From: Spirosoma agri
GTDB taxonomy: Bacteria > Bacteroidota > Bacteroidia > Cytophagales > Spirosomataceae
DNA: 64,000 nt
Direction of reading: 5' to 3'
Assembly: GCF_010747415.1 (NCBI RefSeq)
Contig: NZ_JAAGNZ010000002.1
Location: 310,001 to 374,000, forward strand
Shown here in pieces: positions 54,443 to 64,000 of this stretch. The stretch's first letter is position 1. Every line of letters begins with the position of its first letter. Below the pieces are notes generated by a model. That model searched no databases and had not been told where the DNA came from. It saw only the letters and a list, made by a program, of their open reading frames with translations. The position numbers and the translations under genes are program-made.

Positions 54443-56419
54443 ATGAAAAAAATCGCTCTTGGGGCGGGGCTATGGGTGCTAAGCTTAGTTGCTTTCGCGC
54501 AGAATGCACCGTCGTCAACATCGGCAGCAGGGTCGAAATATGACCCGCTTGCGTTGTTTCATCCTCTATTTAATATGCAGCCGGGCAACGATTACCGGAC
54601 GGGTAGTGGCGCTCCCGGCCCTCGCTACTGGCAAAACCGTTCGGATTATCAGATCAACGTTGCCCTCGACGATCAGCAGAAAACCATTACGGGTGAGGTA
54701 ACGATCACGTACAAAAACAATTCGCCCGAAACGCTGGGGTATCTCTGGTTGCAGCTCGATCAGAATGCGTTCAGCGATACATCCCGAGCGGCCAAAACAA
54801 CACCGGTTGCCGGGGGACGGTTTGGTAATCTGGGCTTTGCGGGTGGGCTTACGATCACTAGTGTAACCGTTGAGCAGGGAAAAAGTAAAGGGGCTGCGGT
54901 TCCGTACGAGATTACCGATACCCGGATGCAGGTGCGTCTGGCGGAGCCGGTGAAGCCCAATGGTGACGTAGTAAAGTTGAAAGTAGCTTATTCGTTCAAA
55001 ATCCCGGAATACGGCTCCGATCGGATGGGGCAGTTGCAACGGAAAGATGGTATCATCTACGAAATTGCGCAGTGGTATCCACGCATGTGTGTTTACGACG
55101 ACATCGAAGGCTGGAACGTACTTCCTTACTTGGGAGCGGGCGAGTTTTATCTCGACTATGGCGATTACGAATACAACGTAACCGTCCCCTGGGATCATAT
55201 CGTGGTTGGCTCGGGCGAATTGCTGAACCCGAACGACGTTTTGACGGCTGACCAGATCAAGCGGCTGGCGCAGGCCCGGCAGAGCGATCAGACGGTGATC
55301 ATTCGCGGTAAGGATGAAGTGACCAATCCAAACACGCGTCCAAAAAAATCTGGTACGCTGACCTGGAAATTCCGTTGTCAGAACACCCGCGATGTTGCCT
55401 GGGCTTCGTCGAAATCATTTGTGTGGGATGCGGCTAAGCTGAACCTGCCGAGCGGTAAGCCAGCCCTTGCTCAGTCCGTCTACCCCGTTGAGAGTGCAAC
55501 CAACGATTCGTGGGGTCGCTCTACGGAGTACGTGAAGGGCAGCATCGAGTACTATTCGAAATACCTCTACGAGTTCAGCTATCCGGTGGCTACCAACGTA
55601 GCGGGCATTGTGGGTGGCATGGAATATCCCGGCATCATCTTCTGCGATCACAAGAGCCGCAAAGATGGCTTATGGGGCGTAACGGACCATGAGTTCGGTC
55701 ACAACTGGTTCCCGATGATCGTAGGTAACAACGAGCGGAAGTTTCCATGGATGGACGAAGGGTTCAACACGTTCATCAACACGCTGTCTACCGCCAATTT
55801 TAACAAAGGCGAGTATGACCGGGAGCGGGGTACGATGCACGACATTGCGCCTGCGCTGTTTTATCCCACGGAACCGGTTATGACAATCCCGGACGTACAA
55901 CAGCCGCGGGCATTGGGCATACTAGCCTATTACAAGCCCGGTATGGGGTTGAAGCTGCTGCGCGATGTGATTCTTGGGCCTAACCGTTTCGATTTTGCCT
56001 TCAAGAATTATGTCGATCGCTGGGCCTTTAAACACCCGACGCCTTACGATTTTTTCCGGAGTATGGAAGACGGTGCAGGCGAAGACTTAGGCTGGTTCTG
56101 GCGTGGCTTCTTCTACGAAACCTGGAAACTGGATCAGGCCGTCAAAGAGGTAAAATACGTCGATGGGTCTGCTGAAAAGGGCTCGCTGATCTCCATTGAA
56201 AATCTGGAGAAATTTGCCATGCCCGTTACCATCGAAGTGACCGAAAATAACGGTAAAAAAGGCCGTGTCAACCTGCCGATCGAAGTGTGGCAGCGCGGTA
56301 GCTCCTGGACGTTTAAATACAATTCAACGTCGCCAATAAAAACGGTTGTTCTTGATCCGGACGAGAAATTGCCGGACATCAACGAGAAAAACAATACCTG
56401 GCGGGCCGAAGCCCAGTAA
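54443..56419 (+). CDS. M1-family zinc metallopeptidase, exported
   Basis: 658 residues with a signal peptide ([20 protein letters not shown]). It has an N-terminal beta saddle domain (about 65-290) and a catalytic domain with the M1 aminopeptidase motif GGMEYPG, zinc ligands His416 and His420 in [10 protein letters not shown], and the third ligand Glu439 in MDEGFNTFI, exactly the HExxH-x18-E spacing. The G-G-M-E-Y variant of the usual G-A-M-E-N is common in this exported group. It is probably a periplasmic peptide-digesting enzyme. Confidence 0.94.
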   Translation: MKKIALGAGLWVLSLVAFAQNAPSSTSAAGSKYDPLALFHPLFNMQPGNDYRTGSGAPGPRYWQNRSDYQINVALDDQQKTITGEVTITYKNNSPETLGYLWLQLDQNAFSDTSRAAKTTPVAGGRFGNLGFAGGLTITSVTVEQGKSKGAAVPYEITDTRMQVRLAEPVKPNGDVVKLKVAYSFKIPEYGSDRMGQLQRKDGIIYEIAQWYPRMCVYDDIEGWNVLPYLGAGEFYLDYGDYEYNVTVPWDHIVVGSGELLNPNDVLTADQIKRLAQARQSDQTVIIRGKDEVTNPNTRPKKSGTLTWKFRCQNTRDVAWASSKSFVWDAAKLNLPSGKPALAQSVYPVESATNDSWGRSTEYVKGSIEYYSKYLYEFSYPVATNVAGIVGGMEYPGIIFCDHKSRKDGLWGVTDHEFGHNWFPMIVGNNERKFPWMDEGFNTFINTLSTANFNKGEYDRERGTMHDIAPALFYPTEPVMTIPDVQQPRALGILAYYKPGMGLKLLRDVILGPNRFDFAFKNYVDRWAFKHPTPYDFFRSMEDGAGEDLGWFWRGFFYETWKLDQAVKEVKYVDGSAEKGSLISIENLEKFAMPVTIEVTENNGKKGRVNLPIEVWQRGSSWTFKYNSTSPIKTVVLDPDEKLPDINEKNNTWRAEAQ

Positions 56420-56430
56420 AGTAAATCGGT

Positions 56431-56491
56431 AAAAAAGGGATTGGGGTAACTGATAGGCAGCATAGCTATCAATTACCCCAATCCCTTTTTT
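56431..56491. terminator. Bidirectional terminator, 19-bp stem
   Basis: Arms 56431-56449 and 56473-56491 are perfect complements, A-rich to the left and T-rich to the right, between convergent genes. Confidence 0.9.
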
Positions 56492-56499
56492 GTGCTTTT

Positions 56500-57438
56500 C
56501 TATACTTCAACCAACATGGCACCGAAGGAATAACCACCACCAAAAACGGTTACGGCTATGCGCTGCCCTTTCTGAAATGTGTCCCACTGCTCGGAGAGGG
56601 CTATGGCGCAACCCGCACAACCCGTGTTCCCGTATCGTTGAATGTTAGAGATCAATTTTTCTTCGGGCAGACCAAGCGTATTCATGACATTGCGCGAAAT
56701 GCGCAGATTGGCCTGGTGAGGCAATACGTAATCGACATCAGCAAGCGTCAAGCCGCATCGGTCGAGTACCTGTAGCGTGGCTTTTGGCATGTACTGACAG
56801 GCATTGATGAACACATCACGACCGAACGGCATCGTAACACCGCCGTCTACCGGTTTCATCATGACCGCCGTTGTGGCTTTCGCTGTGTGAGCCGCACCTC
56901 CGGTCAGTAGGGCTTTTATAACGAAGTCACCTTCGCTCTGGCGTTCTTTGGTGATCAGCAGGGCTGCGGCCCCATCGCCCCACAAATGCCCGGAAATGGT
57001 GTCGTTCTCGTTATTATACGCTGTATTATGTTCAGAGACGATAACGATGGCGCGGCTGGCTTTGTTGAGCGCGAAGTACCCCTCAACGACCTCGATGGCA
57101 TTAAGCAACGACGAACAGGCCGTCGAGATAGACACCACCGGAATATCGGCAATTTCGAGAAAATGCTGGGCCTCGTGAGCAAGAGAGACAATCGTGTCGT
57201 AAGGCGTGTAGGTGGCGCCAACAATCAGATCGACAGTGGAGAGGTCGACTTTTTGAGCAAGCCGCCGAACAACCTCGACTGTCATGGTATTCGTATTTTC
57301 CCCAGGTGCCGCTTTGCGTCGTTCCTCAATACCGGTACGCTCGATTATCCAGTCGCTGGATAGGCCATTTAGCCTTGTAAAATGTTCATTGCCAATTACC
57401 TCTGTAGGAAGATAATGACTTACTGCATGAATGTACAT
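56500..57438 (-). CDS. fabH: 3-oxoacyl-ACP synthase III family protein
   Basis: 312-residue thiolase-fold enzyme that condenses an acyl-CoA with malonyl-ACP. The active-site triad is visible: Cys108 in VSISTACSSLLN, His in VLPHQANLRIS, and Asn in YGNTGCAGCAIALSE (a variant of the usual G-N-T-S-A-A). The N-terminus YLPTEVIGNEHF and WIIERTGIEERR are also typical. It could start fatty-acid synthesis or belong to a specialised pathway. No other fab gene is next to it, so a paralogue role is possible. Confidence 0.9.
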   Translation of the reverse strand: MYIHAVSHYLPTEVIGNEHFTRLNGLSSDWIIERTGIEERRKAAPGENTNTMTVEVVRRLAQKVDLSTVDLIVGATYTPYDTIVSLAHEAQHFLEIADIPVVSISTACSSLLNAIEVVEGYFALNKASRAIVIVSEHNTAYNNENDTISGHLWGDGAAALLITKERQSEGDFVIKALLTGGAAHTAKATTAVMMKPVDGGVTMPFGRDVFINACQYMPKATLQVLDRCGLTLADVDYVLPHQANLRISRNVMNTLGLPEEKLISNIQRYGNTGCAGCAIALSEQWDTFQKGQRIAVTVFGGGYSFGAMLVEV

Positions 57439-57890
57439 CAGGTCAAAAAAGTAAGGCTAATGCAGGAATAACCCGAATCAACGGCGAAAGTTAAATACTT
57501 CCGTGAAATCGTGGTATTAAACATTAGAACAATACTATAATGTGAGGTGTAAGTGATATAAATTGCCTGTCTTGTCGCTAGTCAATCGCTTGTGCGTAAA
57601 CTAGCTGTCATCGGTGGCTTCAGAAAACAGCGAACCTGTTCGTTGCAAGCCTACATTTTCAGTGGTGCTCACGCGCATCAGGCTTTACACCAGTGGGTCG
57701 AACATCCTGCATTTGTGGCAAATCTACGAATAAAAGGGCATTTTTGAGTTATTGAGGTTTGCGTTGCTGATTATAGACTCGGTTTATAAGGGACTAGTTT
57801 ATGTCAAGTTCCGTATCTGTAAGGCTTCGACGCAGGCTTATTCGCTCGGGTGCAGCTCGGCAGCATCCGCATGGTCAACCAGGACGGTGC
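57439..57890. other. 452-base intergenic region without a gene
   Basis: Lies between the fabH start and the glycosyltransferase end, both on the minus strand. A minus-strand TAGATTTG (57719-57726) could be a promoter box far upstream of fabH. An ORF at 57752-58126 runs antisense into the glycosyltransferase and has no coding character. Confidence 0.4.
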
Positions 57891-59018
57891 TTATGATCGA
57901 TGTAAAACTGTCTGGTAAAAGGTCAGTAGTTTTTGCGTTTCAGAGTCCCAGTTGTACTCATTCTCGACGGCCAGCCGCCCCCGCTCTCCCATTGCTTTAC
58001 TTTCGGCTGGGTGTTCGATCAGGTAGGTTAAGACGGCAGCCAATTGGCGGGCATCGGTTGGGTCGATACAAAAACCGCACTGGTGTCGCTCGACTACGTG
58101 GCGGTAGAGCGGAAAGTTTGATGTGATGACCGGCAGTCCCAGGGCCATGTACTCAAACAGTTTGGTCGTGTACGAGTCGGGATAATCACCAACGGCTTTA
58201 AGCAGGGCGATACCAACGGTCGATTGGGCAGCGTGTACGAACGCATGACGCTGGTCTGTGTAGCCGTAGAAATGCACGTTATCCTGAACAGTCGTAAAAC
58301 CGGGTAGTTGCTCAACCGCACGATCATTAAGAGTCCGTTCGCCAAAAAGATGGCATTGGAAATCAGGGTACGTATTCTTCAGCAAAGCCAAGCCGGCAAC
58401 CAGCGTATCGAAGGCCCGCTCCAGACTAATCCAGCCAATATAAAAAAATGTAGGTCGTAACTGATTTGGCGCGTATGGTTTCCGAAACGTATTCATAAAG
58501 GGGAGCAGCGGGTAATTATAGATGATGGCATGGGGTTTCGCTAAATGGTCGTAGGTATCAAGATAAGCATGTTCCGTAAAAATCAGGTAGAACCGGCGTT
58601 GAGCCATCGCATCGAACCAGAAGAACAGCCTTATCAACATCCTGCCCTGATTAGCCGACTTTTCGTCTGCTTTTTTATAAAGATTCTCGTGGACCTCGTA
58701 AATAACGGGTATGCGAAAGATCAGCTGAATTAACCGAGCAATGGGTACTAGCTCTGGATCGTAGATGTGGAACAGGTTGGGACGAATGCGCAACGCATAC
58801 CAGAGGACGAGGGGGTGGCTAAAAATCAGCCGCAGCCATACGCGCCGGAATCGGGGGAGCCAGCGGTAATCAACGTCATTTCTGATGCCAGTCGGTGTGC
58901 GAGGTAAGGCGGCAATTAAGTCGTAGTGAGGGGCCAGGCTGGGAATGACCCGATAAATCAGACGTGGATCGTGAGCAGGATGAGCTGTACTGACGTGCAG
59001 GATGCGGACTTTCTTCAT
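57891..59018 (-). CDS. GT4-type glycosyltransferase
   Basis: 375 residues of GT-B fold. The N-terminal domain begins KKVRILHVSTAHPAHDPRLI. The C-terminal nucleotide-sugar domain has PTFFYIGWISLERAFDTLVAG, VHFYGYTD and the GT4 motif TKLFEYMALGLPVITSNFPL (residues about 285-304, with the catalytic-site Glu). It adds a sugar to a glycan or lipid acceptor in the cytoplasm. No polysaccharide cluster surrounds it, so the acceptor is unknown. Confidence 0.9.
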   Translation of the reverse strand: MKKVRILHVSTAHPAHDPRLIYRVIPSLAPHYDLIAALPRTPTGIRNDVDYRWLPRFRRVWLRLIFSHPLVLWYALRIRPNLFHIYDPELVPIARLIQLIFRIPVIYEVHENLYKKADEKSANQGRMLIRLFFWFDAMAQRRFYLIFTEHAYLDTYDHLAKPHAIIYNYPLLPFMNTFRKPYAPNQLRPTFFYIGWISLERAFDTLVAGLALLKNTYPDFQCHLFGERTLNDRAVEQLPGFTTVQDNVHFYGYTDQRHAFVHAAQSTVGIALLKAVGDYPDSYTTKLFEYMALGLPVITSNFPLYRHVVERHQCGFCIDPTDARQLAAVLTYLIEHPAESKAMGERGRLAVENEYNWDSETQKLLTFYQTVLHRS

Positions 59019-59097
59019 GAAGGAACAGGAATGTAGCTAATGACGTCTGCACGAATCAATTTGCCAGAGGCTACTTGTTGCGTTTCTGGCTGGATAG

Positions 59098-60180
59098 CTA
59101 CTTCTTTACGCCAAAACTACGCAGCTCTGCGTCAATTTTCTGATTCCAGCGTTCCTGAGCAACCTGGTTGATACCATGATTGGTTTCGCTATCGTACTGC
59201 TCCTGCATCCGATTCATCTCCCGATAGGATTCAATAAACTGATATTGAATAATGCTGTTATAGTCTTCGAGCGTGAGACTATCCGGGTGAATTTTACGCT
59301 TGAAGCGCTCAACAATAATCTTGGTGACGTCAAAATGGCGTTGTTCGTGATTGAGGGAGTAGTCATTGCGGGCTTCCGTCCGGCCCCAGGAGGACTCTTT
59401 CAGCATATAACCCTTCACGTTCAGGTTGAGATTGATGATCCCATCTTTCACACTACTTTTCCCTTCGTAGGCAAAGCTCGTGAACACCTCCGCTGCGTAA
59501 TGGCTTCCCCGGCGCGGTTCGGCCCGAAAGTCGGCCCAGGTTAGTTTACGGGAAGGGTTATAATGAACCGTATCGTCGTTGGTAATGCGTGAGTCATCCG
59601 TAACAATCACCGTGAGGCTTTTGGCAAGTTTTTCGTTTTTGCCCGCTTCCCGGTTCATGTACTCATTCAAACTCCGCAGTGCGGCTACGAGTGCCTGCCG
59701 GATCGTTGGTTCAAGAATAGTTGTCTGGCTAAGCGGACGAGTGTAATTGGCGCTTCCGCTGTACTCGGTCAGGCGGGTGCTGGTCTCATTACCCGCGTCG
59801 TCTTTTCCTACTAGTTCAAAGGCAGCGGAAAAGACAAAATGACCCGTCACGCGATTGCCATCTGCCGTTTCGCTTACCCGGCACTGGCGAATACGCATGG
59901 CAATCGGACGTAATGACCGGTTTTGTTTTAGGTTCTGATTGATGAACTGCCTGAAGCTTGACGCAACGCCGTTATCCAGATCAACGGGTTGAGTTGGCTG
60001 ATTGAGTGTTAAGGCTAATCGGGCGACGGGACCACGTTCGGTCCGTTGATCAGTGACAGCGGCAATGTAGTATTCTTTGGGCGTGAACGGCAGCGGTTGA
60101 GGACTGAGTCGAATGGGTACGACCGGAGACAGAAAAGCGGGGAGTACGACTAAAATCAGACCCAAAAAGAGTTTATTCAT
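59098..60180 (-). CDS. DUF922-type exported putative zinc protease
   Basis: 360 residues with an N-terminal signal (MNKLFLGLILVVLPAFLSPV). The first 190 residues are a beta domain without a recognised name. The C-terminal part has the DUF922 features: PSRKLTWADFRAEP, and the metalloprotease-like LNHEQRHFDVTKIIVERF (His-Glu-x-x-His, residues about 272-276). The family is a predicted secreted Zn protease. No partner is visible; it lies between secA and the glycosyltransferase on the same strand. Confidence 0.8.
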   Translation of the reverse strand: MNKLFLGLILVVLPAFLSPVVPIRLSPQPLPFTPKEYYIAAVTDQRTERGPVARLALTLNQPTQPVDLDNGVASSFRQFINQNLKQNRSLRPIAMRIRQCRVSETADGNRVTGHFVFSAAFELVGKDDAGNETSTRLTEYSGSANYTRPLSQTTILEPTIRQALVAALRSLNEYMNREAGKNEKLAKSLTVIVTDDSRITNDDTVHYNPSRKLTWADFRAEPRRGSHYAAEVFTSFAYEGKSSVKDGIINLNLNVKGYMLKESSWGRTEARNDYSLNHEQRHFDVTKIIVERFKRKIHPDSLTLEDYNSIIQYQFIESYREMNRMQEQYDSETNHGINQVAQERWNQKIDAELRSFGVKK

Positions 60181-60244
60181 TTACCTGAAAAAAACGGCTC
60201 GTTACGGTTGAGAGAACTGCTTTCGTCAGGAATGGTTTCTGACA

Positions 60245-60281
60245 AAAACGCCCCCCGAATATACAATCCAGGGGGCGTTTT
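60245..60281. terminator. Terminator after secA
   Basis: Arms aaaacgccccc (60245-60255) and gggggcgtttt (60271-60281) with a 15-base loop. On the minus strand the A/T-rich flanks give a T-run. Confidence 0.85.
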
Positions 60282-60298
60282 ATCAATAGTTGCTACCG

Positions 60299-63200
60299 TT
60301 AATCGATCAGCATTGCCTTGCCGCTGATCACATCACTTTCAACCGTTTTGAATTTAACGTCGCGCTTTACCGAGCCGTCCGCATATTGAACGTTTACGCG
60401 GGCATTCCGGTCAAGTTTGGCAACACGAGCGGGTACGCGGGGAGGTCCTGCCTGAGCGGGCATTGGTGGCGCTCCGGCCCCCATCGCATTGTTCTCGGCC
60501 ATTCGGCGCGCATATTCTTCCGGTCCCGTGGCGAGATGGTCATCGTCAAAGTCCTCGATATTCGTATGTAGTTTCGGTTGTGGCTCCGGCCGATGCTGGG
60601 CTGGGGCCTGCCGAATTTCCTGCTGAACCTCTTCGGGTTCCTGTGCCGGAATATCCGCCTTGGTCAGGAAACTGATCGTATCGAAATTGACCTTGTTGAG
60701 GAACCGTTTGAACAGCTCGACCGACTCGAACTTATAGACCAGTAACGGGTCTTTCTGCTCAAACACCGCGTTTTGTACCGACTGCTTCAGATCATCCATT
60801 TCGCGAAGGTGTTCCTTCCACTCCTGATCGATTACCGATAGCGTCACGGCCTTTTCCATCTCGGTCACGATATCCTTACCACCCGATGCCACCGCATCGC
60901 GCAGGTCAGAAACGACAGTCAGCTCATGGAGACCATCCGAGAAGGGGACCACGATATTTTTGATCTGGCTACCCTGCTCATTCAGAACCTGCGTCAATAC
61001 CGGCAATGCTTTATCGGCAATCGCGTGGTTCTTCGCCTGATATTGCTGCTCTGACTCATCATACAACCGACGAATCTGATCCGGCTTTTTCATGCGGGCA
61101 AACTCTTCTGTTGTCAGTTCAGGAACAACGCCGAGCGTAGTCAGAAGCTGAAGCTTTATTTCTTCGTAATTTCCTTCAGCGTTGTTGACGGTTTCTTCCA
61201 CAACGTCATACATTGTGTTGGCGATATCGAGCGGCAGCCGATCGCCAAAGAGTGCATTCCGACGACGTTTGTAAATAGCCTCACGCTGGTAGTTCATAAC
61301 GTCGTCATATTCCAGCAACCGCTTCCGAATACCGAAGTTGTTTTCTTCGACTTTCTTCTGCGCCCGCTCGATTGACTTCGTGATCATCGAGTGCTGAATC
61401 ACTTCGCCTTCTTCCAGACCCATACGGTCCATCACTTTGGCAATCCGTTCTGAACCGAACAAGCGCATTAGGCTGTCTTCGAGCGAAACGAAGAACTGCG
61501 TTGTCCCCGGATCACCCTGGCGACCCGAACGACCGCGTAACTGACGGTCAACCCGGCGCGATTCGTGGCGTTCCGTACCGATGATAGCCAGACCACCAGC
61601 CGCCCGCGATTCCGGTGTCAGCTTGATATCAGTACCGCGACCGGCCATGTTCGTGGCAATGGTTACAGTGCCGGGCAGACCCGCCGATGCAACAATTTCG
61701 GCCTCGCGCTGGTGGTACTTCGCGTTTAGAACCTGGTGCTGTATTTTACGGATGGTCAGAAACCGGCTCAGCAATTCAGAGTTTTCGACCGACGTTGTAC
61801 CAACCAGTACAGGTCGTCCTTTCTCGACCAGACTGGCGATCTCATCCACTACCGCGTTGTATTTCTCGCGTACTGACCGGTAAACCTTATCTTCTTCATC
61901 AACCCGGCTAATGGATCGGTTCGTCGGAACGACGACCACGTCCATTTTATAAATCTGCCAGAATTCCGATGCTTCGGTTTCGGCCGTACCCGTCATGCCA
62001 GCCCGCTTGTGATACATCCGGAAATAGTTCTGGAGCGTAACGGTTGCGTAGGTCTGGGTGGCGTCTTCAACTTTTACGTTTTCCTTTGCTTCAACCGCCT
62101 GGTGCAGCCCATCCGACCACCGGCGACCTTCCATGATCCGGCCCGTCTGCTCATCTACGATTTTTACCTTGCCGTCCATGATGACGTACTCCGTATCGCG
62201 TTCGAACAAACAGTAGGCTTTCAGTAGCTGATTGACCGTGTTGATCCGCTGCGTTTTGACCGCATAGTCACGCACTACCGCTTCTTTATGCAGAATCTTT
62301 TCCTGTTCCGAAAAATCGCTGTCTTTATCGATGGTATTGAGGTCAATCGACAGATCGGGCAGGATAAAGAAATTCGGATCTTCGCCCGAGCCGGTAATGA
62401 AATCGATGCCTTTCTCAGTCAGGTCAATGCCATTATGACGCTCATCGATGGTAAAATACAGGGGTGCATCGGCTTCGGGCATCAGTTTCTGGTTTTCGGC
62501 CAGATAGATGGATTCCGTTCGTTGCAAGAGTGCTTTATTGCCCGTTTCGCTCAGGAACTTAATGAGCGGTTTGTGCTTTGGCAAACCACGATGAGCCCGG
62601 AACAGCGCAAGCCCTCCTTCTTTTTCATCGCCAGCCGCAATTTTCTTCTTCGCTTCGTTCAGGTAGTCATACACCAGCTTCCGTTGTGCTTCGACGACCC
62701 GGGAAACGCGGGGCTTCAATTCGATATAATCCTGTTCATCACCACGCGGCACTGGTCCGCTGATGATCAGTGGCGTCCGGGCGTCATCGATCAATACGGA
62801 GTCAACCTCATCCACCATGGCATAGTGGTGTTTCCGCTGCACGAGTTCGCCGGTTTCACGGGCCATGTTATCGCGCAGGTAATCGAAGCCAAATTCATTG
62901 TTCGTACCGTAGGTGATATCGGCGAGATACGCGTTCTTACGAGCCGCTGAGTTGGGCTGGTGCTTGTCGATACAATCTACCCGCAGACCATGAAATTCGA
63001 AGAGTGGGGCCATCCACTCAGAGTCACGCTTGGCCAGATAATCATTGACCGTGACAATGTGCACACCCCGTCCGGCGAGGCCATTCAGGAAAGCAGGGAA
63101 TGTAGCCACAAGGGTCTTCCCCTCACCCGTAGCCATCTCCGCAATTTTGCCCTGATGAAGCACCACACCGCCTATGATCTGAACATCGTAGTGGACCATA

Positions 63201-63703
63201 TCCCACTTGATGGCTGTTCCGGCAGCGTCCCAGCGGTTCGCCCAATGAGCCTGATCGCCATCGATAACGACATTTTTCTTACGGGAAGCAATCTCCCGAT
63301 CGAAGTCGTCAGCCGTGACCGTCAACTGCTCGTTATTGGTAAACCGGCGGGCGGTTTCTTTCACAACCGCGAAAGCGCGGGGCAGGATAGCTAACAGAAC
63401 CCGCTCCAGCTCGACGTTACGATCGGCTTCGAGTTTGTCAATCTGGTTAAACAGGCGCTCTTTCTCATTGACATCCACATCTGGATGGTTCACCGACTCC
63501 GTCAGTTCAGCAAGCTGGTTATCAATGCCGCCAAGTTCATCAGCGATCTGAGCTTTCAATTCGGCTGATACCCGACGCAACTCATCGTTGGAAAGGTCTT
63601 TTAACCGAGCAAATTCGGTATTCACTTTCTCAACGTAAGGAAATAATTCCTTAATGTCCCGTTGCGATTTAGTGCCGAAAAACTTAGCTATGAGATTAAT
63701 CAT
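60299..63703 (-). CDS. secA: Preprotein translocase ATPase SecA
   Basis: Cytoplasmic/membrane-associated motor that drives proteins through SecYEG. At 1134 residues it is longer than E. coli SecA (901), as is usual for Bacteroidota. Walker A is in [21 protein letters not shown] (from about residue 189; GEGKT), [20 protein letters not shown] follows, and the helicase 2 part has [31 protein letters not shown]. The tail is Gln/Pro-rich with no Cys zinc motif; it ends GKAMLID. Confidence 0.98.
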   Translation of the reverse strand: MINLIAKFFGTKSQRDIKELFPYVEKVNTEFARLKDLSNDELRRVSAELKAQIADELGGIDNQLAELTESVNHPDVDVNEKERLFNQIDKLEADRNVELERVLLAILPRAFAVVKETARRFTNNEQLTVTADDFDREIASRKKNVVIDGDQAHWANRWDAAGTAIKWDMVHYDVQIIGGVVLHQGKIAEMATGEGKTLVATFPAFLNGLAGRGVHIVTVNDYLAKRDSEWMAPLFEFHGLRVDCIDKHQPNSAARKNAYLADITYGTNNEFGFDYLRDNMARETGELVQRKHHYAMVDEVDSVLIDDARTPLIISGPVPRGDEQDYIELKPRVSRVVEAQRKLVYDYLNEAKKKIAAGDEKEGGLALFRAHRGLPKHKPLIKFLSETGNKALLQRTESIYLAENQKLMPEADAPLYFTIDERHNGIDLTEKGIDFITGSGEDPNFFILPDLSIDLNTIDKDSDFSEQEKILHKEAVVRDYAVKTQRINTVNQLLKAYCLFERDTEYVIMDGKVKIVDEQTGRIMEGRRWSDGLHQAVEAKENVKVEDATQTYATVTLQNYFRMYHKRAGMTGTAETEASEFWQIYKMDVVVVPTNRSISRVDEEDKVYRSVREKYNAVVDEIASLVEKGRPVLVGTTSVENSELLSRFLTIRKIQHQVLNAKYHQREAEIVASAGLPGTVTIATNMAGRGTDIKLTPESRAAGGLAIIGTERHESRRVDRQLRGRSGRQGDPGTTQFFVSLEDSLMRLFGSERIAKVMDRMGLEEGEVIQHSMITKSIERAQKKVEENNFGIRKRLLEYDDVMNYQREAIYKRRRNALFGDRLPLDIANTMYDVVEETVNNAEGNYEEIKLQLLTTLGVVPELTTEEFARMKKPDQIRRLYDESEQQYQAKNHAIADKALPVLTQVLNEQGSQIKNIVVPFSDGLHELTVVSDLRDAVASGGKDIVTEMEKAVTLSVIDQEWKEHLREMDDLKQSVQNAVFEQKDPLLVYKFESVELFKRFLNKVNFDTISFLTKADIPAQEPEEVQQEIRQAPAQHRPEPQPKLHTNIEDFDDDHLATGPEEYARRMAENNAMGAGAPPMPAQAGPPRVPARVAKLDRNARVNVQYADGSVKRDVKFKTVESDVISGKAMLID

Positions 63704-63718
63704 TTTGTTTTTGTCAGT

Positions 63719-63778
63719 AATCGTTCGCTGCCGGTTAATCTTTGTTTACAGGCGAATAAGGGCTGACGGCGAACGATT
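63719..63778 (-). promoter_or_regulatory. Inverted repeat in the secA leader
   Basis: aatcgttcgc (63719-63728) and gcgaacgatt (63769-63778) are exact complements 40 bases apart, within the predicted secA 5' leader. The apex is not obviously structured. Confidence 0.4.
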
Positions 63779-63788
63779 TATTTTTCTA

Positions 63789-63818
63789 CAAATTTAGTGC
63801 ATTACCGTGGGACTACAA
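63789..63818 (-). promoter_or_regulatory. secA promoter (TTG-N19-TAAATTTG)
   Basis: On the minus strand, TTG (63818-63816) and TAAATTTG (63796-63789) are 19 bases apart, the Bacteroidota -33/-7 arrangement. It implies a leader of about 80 bases. Confidence 0.6.
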
Positions 63819-63881
63819 GGTGAATAGCCCACAGATGGGGACACCTTATTATATGGGAACTGTGTTTTAAAAGGAATCTAT

Positions 63882-63889
63882 TACTTTTG
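63882..63889 (+). promoter_or_regulatory. Promoter -7 box TACTTTTG for the last gene
   Basis: TAnnTTTG 33 bases before the ATG at 63922; no TTG at the proper distance. Confidence 0.4.
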
Positions 63890-63921
63890 CGAATCAAATT
63901 TTGGCCCAATAGCCATTGTTC

Positions 63922-64000
63922 ATGCGTACCACCGACAAATTGTCACGTTATATCTTTCTTTCAGGGCCGTTTCGTATTGGTTTATTGCTATTAATGCTGT
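63922..64000 (+). CDS. Start of an unidentified gene, cut by the window end
   Basis: 26 codons are visible: a charged start (MRTTDKLSRYIF) and then a hydrophobic stretch (IGLLLLML), suggesting a membrane or exported protein. It is divergent from secA and has a promoter-like box upstream. Nothing more can be said from this fragment. Confidence 0.45.
   Translation, partial: MRTTDKLSRYIFLSGPFRIGLLLLML

Noticed and set aside
57752..58126. 124-codon + strand frame at the glycosyltransferase 3' end
   Set aside because: It runs antisense into a clear GT4 gene and has Arg/Ser-rich composition without motifs.

Overview
The window looks like a chromosomal segment of a Cytophagales bacterium (Bacteroidota), most like Spirosoma or a close relative. 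The reasons are roughly balanced GC, promoter-like TAnnTTTG boxes in place of sigma70 -10 boxes, few Shine-Dalgarno sequences, a 1134-residue SecA, an OmpA protein with PD40 repeats, a FadN-type beta-oxidation enzyme, and a two-gene GMC dehydrogenase. This placement comes from gene content and was not tested by comparison. I saw no rRNA, tRNA, CRISPR array, insertion sequence or prophage.

Layout. 1-6.1 kb is an L-arabinose/arabinan operon on the + strand: araA (cut by the window edge), a secreted GH51 arabinofuranosidase, araD, a sodium:solute symporter and an aldose 1-epimerase lipoprotein. 6.2-9.8 kb is one very large lipoprotein joining ThuA, glucose/sorbosone dehydrogenase, PKD, cytochrome c and carbohydrate-binding domains. 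9.9-24.2 kb is mixed: an AGE-family epimerase, YifB/ComM, RsmH, a TlpA-like thioredoxin lipoprotein, MarR plus a FadN-like enzyme, DedA, an ABC-F ATPase, an FGE-domain protein, folK and an aminotransferase. 24.2-33.3 kb holds a 58-residue membrane ORF, a desaturase resembling animal sphingolipid delta-4 desaturase, DsbD, a PhyH dioxygenase opposite an AraC regulator, glyA, tatC and a small hypothetical gene.

33.3-42.4 kb is a minus-strand MoxR-DUF58 operon (SpoIIM-like, membrane protein, DUF4129, DUF4350, MoxR, unknown, TPR, DUF58) opposite an RDD gene. 42.4-50.3 kb holds an M20 amidohydrolase, a truncated S9 peptidase in a decayed region, a Tat-exported GMC dehydrogenase pair, a Gly/Thr repeat protein, a ModF-like ATPase, and an 800-base gene desert containing what looks like a decayed LuxR regulator. 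50.3-64 kb holds the OmpA/PD40 protein, ispE, cytochrome oxidase subunit III, an M1 metallopeptidase, FabH, a glycosyltransferase, a DUF922 protein, secA and the start of one more gene.

Functionally the first 10 kb is plant-polysaccharide sugar use; the rest is mostly housekeeping and envelope biology. The most distinctive non-coding feature is a set of intergenic palindromes. Three are built from a mirrored 8-base unit (GAGYGAAA ... TTTCRCTC) whose pyrimidine arm runs up to the next start codon. Others are long near-perfect stems, and two hairpins abut or overlap a start codon.
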